Assembly: GCF_001553455.1 (NCBI RefSeq)
Contig: NZ_BBOX01000108.1
Coordinates: 1-44,865 of the forward strand
Direction: 5' to 3'
DNA length: 44,865 bases
DNA from: Streptomyces hygroscopicus subsp. hygroscopicus
GTDB lineage: Bacteria > Actinomycetota > Actinomycetes > Streptomycetales > Streptomycetaceae
Every line of letters starts with the position of its first letter. The first letter of the stretch is position 1. The position numbers were made by a program, and so were the translations under genes. The notes under the pieces were generated by a model, which saw nothing but the letters and a program-made list of their open reading frames with translations, did not search any database and was not told the origin of the DNA. Shown here one piece after another: positions 1 to 8,940 of the stretch.

Positions 1-26
1 CCGTGCACGTCCGCCGCCGCGCCCGG

Positions 27-62
27 CCGCCGCCCTCCCCGGCCGGAGCGGGAGGACGGCGG
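27..62 (-). terminator. GC-rich hairpin after the SDR gene
   Basis: Two 13-nt arms (27-39 and 50-62) are complementary except at one position and enclose a 10-nt loop. The hairpin lies about 40 nt past the stop codon of the minus-strand SDR gene. There is no T-run, which is usual for Streptomyces terminators. The terminator role is inferred from position and structure. Confidence 0.55.
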
Positions 63-99
63 TGGGCCAGGCCGTTCCGCGTCGGATCAGGAGATCGGA

Positions 100-879
100 T
101 CAGGAGAACTGGATGCCGCCGTCGATCATCACCGACTGGCCGGTCATGTAGTCGGAGTCCGGCGAGGCCAGGTAGGAGACGAAGGCGGCGACGTCCGCGG
201 GCTCCTCGACCCGGCCGAGCGCGATCGCCTCCGCGTGCTTCTTGATCGCACGGCCCTTGGCCAGGCCCTCCGCCTCCGCCAGCTTCTCGTCGATCAGGTC
301 CCACATGGCGGTCCCGACGATGCCGGGGCAGTACGCGTTGACGGTGATGCCGTGCTTCGCCCACTCCATGGCGGCGGCCTGGGTGAGGCCGCGTACGCCC
401 CACTTGGAGGCGGAGTACGGGCCGAGCAGCGCGAAGGGGCGGTAGGCGACGATCGAGGCGGCACCGATGATCTTGCCGCCCGTGCCCTGGGCGATCATCT
501 GGCGCGCGGCGGCCTGGTAGGAGAGGAAGACGCCGCGCAGGTTCACGGCCATGACCTTCTCGAACTCCTCCACTTCGGTGTCCAGCAGAGGAGCGACACG
601 GGCGATGCCGGCGTTGGCGACGAAGACGTCGAGCTTGCCGAAGTGGTCGGCCACGTCCCGCACCAGCGCGTCGGTCTGCTCCTTGCTCGTCACGTCCGTC
701 TCCACGGCGAGGGCCCGGCGGCCCCGCTGCTCGATGGCGGCCACCACCTCGTCCAGCTCTCCGCGCATGGCGGGCAGATCGGCGACGGCCACGTCGAGGC
801 CGTCCTGCGCCAGCCGCTCCGCTATGCCCCGTCCGATGCCGCGGGCCGCTCCGGTGACGATGGCGATACGGGAAGTCAT
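100..879 (-). CDS. SDR oxidoreductase, acetoin reductase / 2,3-butanediol dehydrogenase-like
   Basis: This is a complete 259-aa classical short-chain dehydrogenase, a soluble NAD(P)-dependent enzyme that interconverts ketone and alcohol. The Rossmann motif TGAARGIG is at residues 9-16, NAG at 89-91, the catalytic Ser at 142 and YSASK at 155-159. The C-terminal MTGQSVMIDGG motif is typical of the family. The overall pattern resembles diacetyl/acetoin reductases (BudC type). It is transcribed divergently from an AcoR-type regulator 247 bp away. AcoR proteins commonly control acetoin use, which supports the substrate guess. No acetoin dehydrogenase genes (acoABC) are in the window. The SDR family call is firm; the substrate is inference. 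Confidence 0.88.
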   Translation of the reverse strand: MTSRIAIVTGAARGIGRGIAERLAQDGLDVAVADLPAMRGELDEVVAAIEQRGRRALAVETDVTSKEQTDALVRDVADHFGKLDVFVANAGIARVAPLLDTEVEEFEKVMAVNLRGVFLSYQAAARQMIAQGTGGKIIGAASIVAYRPFALLGPYSASKWGVRGLTQAAAMEWAKHGITVNAYCPGIVGTAMWDLIDEKLAEAEGLAKGRAIKKHAEAIALGRVEEPADVAAFVSYLASPDSDYMTGQSVMIDGGIQFS

Positions 880-986
880 GGGTGCTCCTCCGGTCTGTTC
901 CGCTCGTTTCCGCTGAGGCGGAGCGGGCCGCGTGCCCTCCGCGGTCCGCCTCGTCCATCAGCGTGGCGGCGACCGGCTCCGTCGAC

Positions 987-1003
987 TTTTTCAATGTGGA
1001 ACA
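987..1003. promoter_or_regulatory. Imperfect 7-3-7 dyad, candidate operator for the AcoR-type regulator
   Basis: The site reads TTTTTCA-ATG-TGGAACA. Five of seven half-site positions are complementary. It lies between the SDR gene and its divergent GAF/Fis regulator, and its size and spacing match the perfect dyad at 22546-22562 beside the second regulator of the same family. Operator function is inferred. Confidence 0.35.
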
Positions 1004-1126
1004 CGGGCGCTCCGCCGTCGCCACGGCGGCCCCGACCGGCGGTCTCGCCGTTCCCGCGCGAGATCTTGCGCTCGAGCCCGGCATTCGTAATATGGCGGAA
1101 ACACTCCCTCGGAAGACACCTCGCCC

Positions 1127-3037
1127 ATGGACAGCACAGCGCGGGAACGGAACATCGCACGGGCGCGCCTGAAGTTCCTGCAGAGCGCGGAACCACCGGC
1201 CTCGGTCGTGCCCGAGAAGATCCGCGACTCCTGGCAGCGCTCGAAACACTGGGGAATCGGCATCGACGAAGTGACCGTTCCCTACCAGCCGGACTACGAC
1301 CGGGAAAGCCGCCTGATGCGGGCCGCGACACCCGTGCTGGACCGGCTGGAGCGGACGCTGGCCGGTTCCGACGTCTGTGTCATCGTCACCGACCGGAAGG
1401 GGTGGGTGCGCGACCGCCGCGTCGGGGAGCTGCGGCTGTCGGCCCATCTGGACCGGGTGAAGCTGGCGCCCGGTTTCAGCTACGCGGAGCAGTTCGTCGG
1501 CACGAACGGCATCGGGATGGCGCTGGAGGAGCGCCGCTCCTCCATGGTGCTGGGCACCGAGCACTTCAACGAGCGCTTGCAGAAGGTCTCCTGCGCGGCC
1601 TCTCCGATCCGCAATCCGATCAGCGGTCGGGTCGAGGGTGCCATCAACCTGACCTGCTGGAACGGCCCTGCGGGCTCGCTGATGGCCGCCCTGGTGCAGG
1701 AGGCCGCCGACGACGTCGAGCGGATGCTGTACGAGTCCGGCACCACCTGTGAACACGCCCTGCTGGAAGCGTTCCGGCAGGCGACCCACTACGGCTGCCG
1801 GCCCGTGCTCTGCCTCGGCCAGGACCTGCTGCTCGCCAACTCCGCCGCGGCGGAACGGCTGACCGGCGACGACCACCGGCTGCTGCACGAGGCCGCGGCC
1901 GAGCTGGGGCACGCGCCACGCACCCGCCGGAGGGTGCAGCTGACGGGTGGCCGGTCGGTGCTGGTGCGCTGCCGCCGGGTGGACGGTCCGGCCGGCAAGG
2001 CCGGCTATCTGCTGGACCTGACCTTCGACGACGCGCCCACGGCGGAGGAGCCGCGCGGGACGGCGGGAAGCCGCGCCCCCGGCGGCCCCCGCGGCAGGGA
2101 CACCAGGCCCTGCCCGCTGCCGGGGCTGGCCGGGACCGACCCCGCCTGGAACACCGTGGCCCGCACGGCGGCGCGCTGCGCCCGTGAGCGGGTACCGCTG
2201 CTCATCTACGGCGAGGCCGGGACGGGCAAGGCCGCGCTGGCCCGTGCCGCCCACGCGTTCGCCGGGGCGGCCTGGGCGCCGGTGGTCATCGACGCCGCGG
2301 ATCCGCGGTACGGCGCGGACGAGGCCACCGGTCCGAATCCGCCGTACGGCGCGGACGGGGCCACCGCTCCGAATCCGCTGTACAACGCGGACGGGGCCAC
2401 CGGTCCGGATGACGCGCCCCTCCCGGGCAGCCTGCCGTACGCGCTGCGCTCCGCGCCCGCCGGCCCCGGCCGCGCCCTGGTGCTGCTCCATCTCGACGCC
2501 GTGACCACCGCGGGGGCCCCGGCCGTCGCCCAGGCGCTGTCCGCCGCGGCGGCGCGGGGCACCTGGACCGTGGCGACACTGGGCGGTGCTCCCGAGGGGG
2601 CGGACACGTTGCTGCGGTGTTTCGCGGAGGCGGTCACCGTGCCACCGCTGCGGCACCGCCTCGCCGACCTGCCCGCGCTGGTGGACGCCCTGCTGCGGCG
2701 CGTCGGCGCGGGAGCGGAGTGCTCCCCCGAGGTGCTGCCGCTGCTGCGCCGGCAGGACTGGCCGGGCAATGTCCGCCAGTTGGAGTCCGTGCTGCGCAAG
2801 GCCGCCGCGGGGCGGCGCACGTACCGTGTCGAGCCCCGCGACCTGCCGCCGTCCCTGCACGCCGCCGGGCACCGCTCGCTGAGCGGCTGGGAGACCGCGG
2901 AGCGCGACACCCTGGTCGCGGCGCTGCTGGAGGCCGACGGCAACAAACTGCTCGCGGCCCAGCGGCTGGGCATCTCGCGCACGACGGTCTACCGCAAGAT
3001 GCGGGCCTACGGAATCACCCTGCCCGCCCACCACTGA
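1127..3037 (+). CDS. AcoR-type GAF/AAA/Fis transcriptional regulator lacking GAFTGA
   Basis: This 636-aa regulator has a GAF-like sensor region (about residues 30-210), an AAA-like region (about 340-530) and a C-terminal Fis-type helix-turn-helix (about 595-632, with LGISRTTVYRKM). Walker A is visible as GEAGTGK at 362-368. The GAFTGA loop that contacts sigma-54 is missing. The interval between Walker A and the degenerate Walker B instead holds three 12-residue repeats (393-428) and Pro/Ala-rich sequence. Streptomyces is not known to carry sigma-54, so the protein must act by another route. It is divergent from the acetoin-reductase-like SDR, which is its likely target. The family is clear; the ligand is unknown. 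A second member is encoded at 20960-22486. Confidence 0.88.
   Translation: MDSTARERNIARARLKFLQSAEPPASVVPEKIRDSWQRSKHWGIGIDEVTVPYQPDYDRESRLMRAATPVLDRLERTLAGSDVCVIVTDRKGWVRDRRVGELRLSAHLDRVKLAPGFSYAEQFVGTNGIGMALEERRSSMVLGTEHFNERLQKVSCAASPIRNPISGRVEGAINLTCWNGPAGSLMAALVQEAADDVERMLYESGTTCEHALLEAFRQATHYGCRPVLCLGQDLLLANSAAAERLTGDDHRLLHEAAAELGHAPRTRRRVQLTGGRSVLVRCRRVDGPAGKAGYLLDLTFDDAPTAEEPRGTAGSRAPGGPRGRDTRPCPLPGLAGTDPAWNTVARTAARCARERVPLLIYGEAGTGKAALARAAHAFAGAAWAPVVIDAADPRYGADEATGPNPPYGADGATAPNPLYNADGATGPDDAPLPGSLPYALRSAPAGPGRALVLLHLDAVTTAGAPAVAQALSAAAARGTWTVATLGGAPEGADTLLRCFAEAVTVPPLRHRLADLPALVDALLRRVGAGAECSPEVLPLLRRQDWPGNVRQLESVLRKAAAGRRTYRVEPRDLPPSLHAAGHRSLSGWETAERDTLVAALLEADGNKLLAAQRLGISRTTVYRKMRAYGITLPAHH
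2303..2410 (+). repeat. Three in-frame 36-bp tandem repeats inside the regulator gene
   Basis: The units are 2303-2338, 2339-2374 and 2375-2410. Each encodes a variant of PxYGADGATGPN. The units differ by a few substitutions and no indels, so the reading frame is kept. They sit where sigma-54 activators carry the GAFTGA loop. Confidence 0.9.
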
Positions 3038-3050
3038 TCGGGGCGTACCG

Positions 3051-3075
3051 TCCGGGCCCGGTGTTCCTGCCCGGA
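3051..3075 (+). terminator. Short hairpin between convergent genes
   Basis: TCCGGGC (3051-3057) pairs with GCCCGGA (3069-3075) across an 11-nt loop, 14 nt after the regulator stop codon. Its placement between convergent genes suggests a weak, possibly bidirectional terminator. There is no T-run. Confidence 0.4.
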
Positions 3076-3149
3076 TCGGCGTATCTCCTCGTCAACGGCC
3101 GCCGGACGGGGGCGGAAGGCGCCCGGCACACCCGCCTGGCGCTCGGCGG

Positions 3150-4037
3150 CTACGCACCGTGGCGGGTGTCCGCACCCGGCCGTCGGTGGTCGGCGGTCGT
3201 CTCCCGCGGCGCGGCCGGTGCCCGCGTGGCGGAGGCCAGGAGTGCCAGTTTCTCGGCGCTGTCGGTGCCGGGGTCCGGGTGGAAGATGACGAGCTTCTGG
3301 GCCGCCGTGCCGGCGATGCCCAGCCGCTCCCGGTTCAGCCGCAGACCACCGAGCTGGGGGTGGTCGATGCGCAGGGGTACGCCTCCGCAGCGCTGAACGT
3401 CGTGGCGGGCCCACAGCCGGCTGAACCGGGGGCTGGCCAGGGACAGCTCGCCGACCAGCTCGATGAACCGGGGGTCGTCCGTCTCGGTGCCGACGGACTG
3501 GCGGAAGCCGGCGACCAGGTCCACCAGGGCGTTCTCCCAGTCCGGGTAGAGGGCCTGCTCGGCGGGGTCGAGGAACGCGTCCCGCAGGCGGTTGGCCCCC
3601 GCCACCAGGCGCGGCGACAGGGCGGTGGCCACGTCGTTGGCGGCCAGGACGTCGAGGTAGCGGCCCTCGACATAGGCGGGCAGCGGCAGCGTGGCGATGA
3701 GCTTGGCGGTGCCCGGAGGGACGGTCTCCTGCCGGGGCCGGCGCCGCTGCCGTCGGGGGGTGGCGGCGCCGAGGCGGAGCAGGTGTGCCGTCGCGTCGTC
3801 GTCCAGCCGCAGCACACGGGCGAGGGACTCGAGGACCTGCACGGAGGGGTTGCGGTCGCGGCCCTGTTCCAGGCGCAGGTAGTAGTCGGCGCTGATGCCG
3901 GCGAGCATCGCGACCTCCTCCCGGCGCAGTCCCGGCACGCGCCGCAGCCCCTGTACGGGGATGCCCGCCTGTTCCGGGGTGACGAGCTCACGGCGGGCGC
4001 GCACGTAATCGCCCAGCGGGTTCGGTTCGTCGGCCAT
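3150..4037 (-). CDS. XRE-family regulator with MmyB-like ligand-binding domain
   Basis: This is a 295-aa DNA-binding protein. An N-terminal XRE helix-turn-helix occupies about residues 10-70 (LRREEVAMLAGISADYYLRL, then an EQGRDRNPS segment). The C-terminal MmyB-like domain contains the DPAEQALYPDW-like and SPRFSRLWARHDV segments typical of this actinobacterial family. I chose the ATG at 4035-4037 (MADEPNPLG) because GAGGG precedes it and the HTH begins shortly after; the frame stays open 70 codons further upstream without recognisable sequence. It is divergent from the alpha/beta hydrolase at 4238. Regulators of this type often control an adjacent oxidoreductase or hydrolase, so that gene is the likely target. 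The ligand is unknown. Confidence 0.88.
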   Translation of the reverse strand: MADEPNPLGDYVRARRELVTPEQAGIPVQGLRRVPGLRREEVAMLAGISADYYLRLEQGRDRNPSVQVLESLARVLRLDDDATAHLLRLGAATPRRQRRRPRQETVPPGTAKLIATLPLPAYVEGRYLDVLAANDVATALSPRLVAGANRLRDAFLDPAEQALYPDWENALVDLVAGFRQSVGTETDDPRFIELVGELSLASPRFSRLWARHDVQRCGGVPLRIDHPQLGGLRLNRERLGIAGTAAQKLVIFHPDPGTDSAEKLALLASATRAPAAPRETTADHRRPGADTRHGA

Positions 4038-4237
4038 GCCCTCACTGTAATTTGCGCGGCCACGCGTGTGCCTGGTCCTGTCACCCCCAGGAACGCGGGG
4101 ACTCTGGCACGGCCGGGGCCCGGGGCGGCAGCGTGATCGGTGGCCCCGCCCGCGCCAGATGCGCGCGGGCCGCCGTCCGTATATGTCCTCGTCCTTCCGC
4201 GCCCCGACGCGGACCGCCACAGCAAGGAGCGACAACC

Positions 4238-4960
4238 ATGGCGACATATCTGCTGGTCCACGGTGCCTGGCACAGTGGACAGTGCTGGGAGCGGGTGGTG
4301 CCGTTGCTGACGGCGGCCGGCCACCGGGTGTTCGCGCCGTCGCTGACCGGCTACGGCGACACGACGCATCTGGCCGGCCCCGAGGTGGGGCTGGACACGC
4401 ATGTCGACGACATCGTCGAGCTGATCACCGGGGAAGACCTCACCGACGTGATACTCGTGGGCCACAGCTACGCCGGGCTGGTCATCTCGTCCGTCGCCAA
4501 CCAGGTCCCGGACCGGATCGCCCGGCTGATCTACCTCGACGCGATGGTCCCGGAGGACGGCGAGAGCGCGGTCGACGCCCAGCCCGCAACCCAGGCCCTG
4601 ATCGACCTCGCGCTGAAGTCCGACAGCGGCTGGCGGGTTCCGCCGCTGCCCGAGATGCCGCCGCCCTTCGGCCTGTTCGGGGTCACCGACCCGGCGGACG
4701 TCGCCTGGCTGCGCACGATGCTCTCGGACCAGCCGGTGCGCTGCCTCCAGCAGCCGGTCCGGCTGGACAACCCGGCCGTGACGACGATTCCGCGGACGCA
4801 CATCCACTGCACCGTCAAGCCCGACGGCATTCCCCGGCGGCCCGTTCCCGCGGTACAGCCCAACGGTGACCCGGCGCAGGTGTGGGAATTGGCGACCGGC
4901 CACGACTGCATGATCACCATGCCGGACGGGCTCTGCGAACTCCTGCTCAGGCTGGGCTGA
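4238..4960 (+). CDS. Alpha/beta hydrolase, plant-esterase-like (MES/HNL type)
   Basis: This is a compact 240-aa alpha/beta hydrolase. HGAWH at residues 8-12 forms the oxyanion-side motif, the nucleophile elbow GHSYAG at 75-80 puts the catalytic Ser at 77, and the terminal GHDCM supplies the catalytic His at about 222. Its short length and the HGAWHSGQCWERVVPLL opening resemble the methyl-esterase/hydroxynitrile-lyase branch, which includes bacterial EstC-type enzymes. The ATG at 4238 follows AAGGAG and begins exactly at the first core strand. It is divergent from the MmyB-type regulator 200 bp away. No signal peptide is seen, so it should be cytoplasmic. Substrate not assignable. Confidence 0.87.
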   Translation: MATYLLVHGAWHSGQCWERVVPLLTAAGHRVFAPSLTGYGDTTHLAGPEVGLDTHVDDIVELITGEDLTDVILVGHSYAGLVISSVANQVPDRIARLIYLDAMVPEDGESAVDAQPATQALIDLALKSDSGWRVPPLPEMPPPFGLFGVTDPADVAWLRTMLSDQPVRCLQQPVRLDNPAVTTIPRTHIHCTVKPDGIPRRPVPAVQPNGDPAQVWELATGHDCMITMPDGLCELLLRLG

Positions 4961-4968
4961 CACAGGCC

Positions 4969-5004
4969 CGCGGTGGAGCCGCACGCGATGGCGGCTCCAC
5001 CGCG
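4969..5004. terminator. Strong bidirectional hairpin terminator
   Basis: A perfect 14-bp stem (4969-4982 with 4991-5004) encloses an 8-nt loop, 9 nt after the hydrolase stop codon. The next gene is convergent, so one structure can serve both. Flanks are GC-rich without a T-run. Confidence 0.8.
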
Positions 5005-5137
5005 CGGTACGGCGGACGACCGCGCCGGACGGGCGCGGTCCCGGGCGATCACACAGGGGTCTCCTGTGGTGTTACGAGCCCCCTCGGCCTGATCGGGCCG
5101 GGGCGGCGGAGGGCCCCGGCGGAGCGCTTCGGCGACG

Positions 5138-6511
5138 TCATGACGCCACCCGCTCACCGCGTGCGTCGTCCGGGTGGGCGAGGCCGAGGTGGTCGCGCAG
5201 GGTCGGGCCCTGGTACTCCGTGCGGAAGACGCCCCGTTCCTGAAGCAGCGGCACGACCTTGTCGGCGAAGACGTCGAGGCCGCCGGGGGTGATGTGCGGG
5301 ACGAGGATGAAGCCGTCGCTCGCGTCGGCCTGTACGAAGTCGTTGATGGTCTTCGCGACGGTGGCCGGGGAGCCGATGAAGGTCTGCCGGTTGCCGGTCT
5401 CGATGACGAGGTCGCGGATGGACCAGTTGTTGGCGGCGGCCAGCTCCCGCCACTCGCGAGCGGTGGCCAGCGGGTCGTGGTACATGCGCACCTGGGCCCG
5501 GCCGCGGGCGATGTGGTGCTCGCCGGGGTCCGGGTCGATGTCGGGGAGGGGGCCGTCCGGGTCGTACGCCGACAGGTCCCGGTTCCAGACGAACTCCAGG
5601 TGCTTGATGGCCGTGGCCCCGCTGACCTGCTGGCGGCGCACCTCCTTGGCCAGTTCCTCGGCCTCGGCATCGGTGTCGCCGAGGACGAAGCTGGCGGCGG
5701 GCAGGATCTTCAGTTGGTCGTGGCCGCGGCCGTAGGTGGCGAGGCGGTTCTTGACGTCCCGGTAGAACGCCCGGCCGCCTTCGAGCGTGGCGTACCGGCT
5801 GAAGATCGCGTCGGCGCTGGACGCGGCGAACTCGCGGCCCTCGTCGGAGTCGCCGGCCTGGAAGATCACCGGGCGGCCCTGCGGCGAGCGGGGCACGTTG
5901 AACTGACCGTGAATGTCGAAGTGCCGGCCGGTGTGCGTGAACGAGCCGGCCTTCGCATCGCGCAGGAAGGTGCCGGTGGCCTGGTCGGCGAGGATCTCGT
6001 CGCCGCGCCAGGAGTCGAAGAGTTCGTTGGCGGTGGCCAGGAACTCCTTCGCGCGGGAGTAGCGCTCCTCCTGCGGCAGGAAGCCGCCGCGCCGGAAGTT
6101 CTCACCGGTGAAGGCGTCCCAGGAGGTCACGACGTTCCACGCGGAGCGGCCGCCGGAGAGGTGGTCCAGGCTGGCGAACTGCCGGGCCACCTCGTACGGC
6201 TCGTTGAAGGTGGAGTTGATCGTGCCGGTGAGGCCGAGGTGTTCGGTGACGGCCGCGAGCGCGGCGAGGACCGTGAAGGTGTCGGGGCGGCCGACCACGT
6301 CCAGGTCGTAGATCTTCCCGCCCTGTTCGCGCAGCCTGAGCCCCTCGGCGAGGAACAGGAAGTCGAACTTGGCGCGTTCGGCGGTCCGCGCGAAGTGGGC
6401 GAAGGAGCTGAACTCGATATGGCTGCCGGCCGCGGGGTCGCTCCACACGGTGGTGTTGTTGACTCCCGGGAAGTGGGCGGCCAGATGGATCTGCTTCAGC
6501 GGCTTGCTCAT
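5138..6511 (-). CDS. LLM-class flavin-dependent monooxygenase (NtaA/SnaA/DszA family)
   Basis: This 457-aa enzyme belongs to the bacterial-luciferase-like two-component monooxygenases that use reduced FMN from a separate reductase. Diagnostic stretches are the N-terminal IHLAAHFPG, a TAERAKFDFLFLAEGL helix, SLDHLSGGRSAWNVVTSWD, VIFQAGDSDEGREFAA and the C-terminal ELQxRG-like LLQERGVFRTEYQG. It is full length for the NtaA/SnaA/SoxA(DszA) group. It lies 20 bp downstream of a second LLM enzyme and both are read from the promoter with the cysteine-type leader peptide. That context favours a role in obtaining sulfur from organosulfur compounds. No flavin reductase or transporter is adjacent. Substrate unknown. 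Confidence 0.9.
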   Translation of the reverse strand: MSKPLKQIHLAAHFPGVNNTTVWSDPAAGSHIEFSSFAHFARTAERAKFDFLFLAEGLRLREQGGKIYDLDVVGRPDTFTVLAALAAVTEHLGLTGTINSTFNEPYEVARQFASLDHLSGGRSAWNVVTSWDAFTGENFRRGGFLPQEERYSRAKEFLATANELFDSWRGDEILADQATGTFLRDAKAGSFTHTGRHFDIHGQFNVPRSPQGRPVIFQAGDSDEGREFAASSADAIFSRYATLEGGRAFYRDVKNRLATYGRGHDQLKILPAASFVLGDTDAEAEELAKEVRRQQVSGATAIKHLEFVWNRDLSAYDPDGPLPDIDPDPGEHHIARGRAQVRMYHDPLATAREWRELAAANNWSIRDLVIETGNRQTFIGSPATVAKTINDFVQADASDGFILVPHITPGGLDVFADKVVPLLQERGVFRTEYQGPTLRDHLGLAHPDDARGERVAS

Positions 6512-6531
6512 GGGGCTGCGGTCCTTCCGGC

Positions 6532-7782
<1,251 letters not shown>

Positions 7783-7901
7783 GAGTGGGTGCCTTCCTGG
7801 AGATCCGTAGCGGAGGGCCGGCCCTCGGCGAGGCGCGCGGGGCACGGCGGCGGGCCGGCGGGATGGGGGGGGAACTGCCCCGGCCAGGGGCAGAAGGAGG
7901 A
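7783..7901 (-). promoter_or_regulatory. Leader region between cysteine-type leader ORF and LLM gene
   Basis: The 119-nt transcript segment between the leader stop codon and the LLM start has two structured elements. One is a perfect 7-bp hairpin CTGCCCC/GGGGCAG (plus-strand 7875-7881 with 7887-7893, 5-nt loop) starting 8 nt after the leader stop. The other is a 14-nt palindrome GAGGGCCGGCCCTC (7813-7826) nearer the LLM ribosome-binding site. The first hairpin is close enough to be masked by a ribosome near the end of the leader ORF. Attenuation is inferred, not shown. Confidence 0.5.
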
Positions 7902-8012
7902 TCAGGGGCGACAGAGCGCGCCGGCCACACGCCGCAGATCGATGTGCGGCCGGGAGTGGAGACGGATACGGCGGCGGGGGTTCAGGGCGCGGGGGCACGG
8001 CAGCCGTCGCAT
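7902..8012 (-). CDS. Leader peptide with HIDLRRVxxxxCRP signature
   Basis: This short ORF encodes 36 aa ending in RPHIDLRRVAGALCRP. The HIDL-RV-x(4)-CR(P) ending is the hallmark of short peptides annotated as 'putative leader peptide' in front of sulfur-metabolism genes of Streptomyces and relatives. The ATG at 8010-8012 has GGGGAGG about 8 nt upstream. Family members are usually shorter, so a later non-ATG start is possible. The single Cys codon (TGT) lies three codons before the stop. Cysteinyl-tRNA shortage would stall a ribosome there, next to the hairpin at 7875-7893. Together with the two downstream LLM monooxygenases this points to cysteine-responsive control. The peptide itself probably has no function. 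Confidence 0.72.
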   Translation of the reverse strand: MRRLPCPRALNPRRRIRLHSRPHIDLRRVAGALCRP

Positions 8013-8395
8013 GTGCCGCACCTCCCCGTCGCGCAGTACCGCCATCTCGTCGTAGCCCACAACAGCGGGGCACCGCGGTCTGTTCCCGGCGTGCGCGCGG
8101 AAGTGAGGTGCCCGGCGGCGCGGCCGAAACGGACCGCCGCCCGCCTTCCGGCCGCCCGAGGAAGCCGCGCTCGCCTCGGGGCGCGACGTCCCCGGGGGAG
8201 CCGTCGCGCGGTCGGGGTGTGGCGGGGCCACGCGCGTGGGATCGCCTTGCGCGGAGCGGGCGAAGACGACGTCAGGAGCGTCGACACCTGGACGCGTCGA
8301 CGCGCGCCAGATCCACGTACAGCCTGCGGTACAGCGGTGGGGTGCTCATCTCACCATGTCTAGCAGGCGGATGAGGAAAGAATCATTGCGCCCGC
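8013..8395. other. Intergenic region upstream of the leader ORF, no gene recognised
   Basis: The open frames here are GC-driven and match no family I know. The minus-strand promoter of the leader/LLM operon should lie between about 8030 and 8150. A 12-nt palindrome CCACGCGCGTGG (8228-8239) and a repeated GCGTCGAC are present. No clear -35/-10 pair was identified. Confidence 0.5.
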
Positions 8396-8865
8396 GTGAA
8401 ATCCCGTCGTCAGCGGTGCCGGACCAACACGGCGGGCGCCCGGCGGGGACCGGGCCGGAGCACGACGGGCCCGGCCGGAGCACGGCGGGCCCTGCCGTCC
8501 CGTATCGGCGGCCGGCTGCCGTTGACCTGCACCGGCGTCGGCAAGGCGCTCCTGGCGTTCTCCGGCGCCGAGCTGACCGAGGAGGTTCTGGCGGCACCGC
8601 TGCCCCGTCTCACCCCGCATTCGGTCACCGACCCGGAGCGGCTGCGCACCGCCATCGAACAGGCCCAGGTCGCGGGTCTGGCCTATGAGGAGGAAGAGGC
8701 GGCGGCGGGGTGAGCTGCATCGCGGCCCCGGTCTTCGACGACCCGGTGGCGGTGGCGGCGGTCTCGGTGGCGGTGCCCCGCGGCCGGTTCCGGCCCGCCC
8801 AGCCGGCACCGGCGGTGCGGACCGCGGCCCTGGGCATGTCGCGGGCGCTGCGCTCCGGCTCGTGA
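8396..8865 (+). pseudogene. IclR-family regulator remnant, frameshifted and lacking its HTH
   Basis: From about 8500 the translation matches the IclR effector-binding domain: GGRLPLTCTGVGKALLAFSG, later RLRTAIEQAQVAGLAYE-EEAAAG. The frame stops at the TGA at 8711. The match resumes one frame over as VSCIAAPVFDDPVAVAAVSVAVP...TAALGMSRALRSGS, ending at the TGA at 8863. One extra G in the GGGG run at 8707-8710 would restore a continuous domain. No winged-helix N-terminal domain is visible upstream in any frame, so the copy is truncated as well as shifted. It is therefore not a working repressor even if the frameshift is a sequencing error. Confidence 0.75.
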
Positions 8866-8940
8866 GCGGGGCGCCCGGCCGCCGGGAAGCGGCCACCGCC
8901 GCCGGGACGTGTGCGCACCCGCACGTGGCCGGCCACCGGC

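Noticed and set aside
880..1126. Sigma-54 promoter (GG-N10-GC) expected for an AcoR-type target
   Set aside because: No convincing TGGCAC-N5-TTGC sequence is present, and Streptomyces is not known to have sigma-54.
7982..8287. 101-codon minus-strand frame upstream of the LLM operon
   Set aside because: Arg/Pro/Ala-rich, no domain, and it overlaps the better supported leader ORF in another frame.
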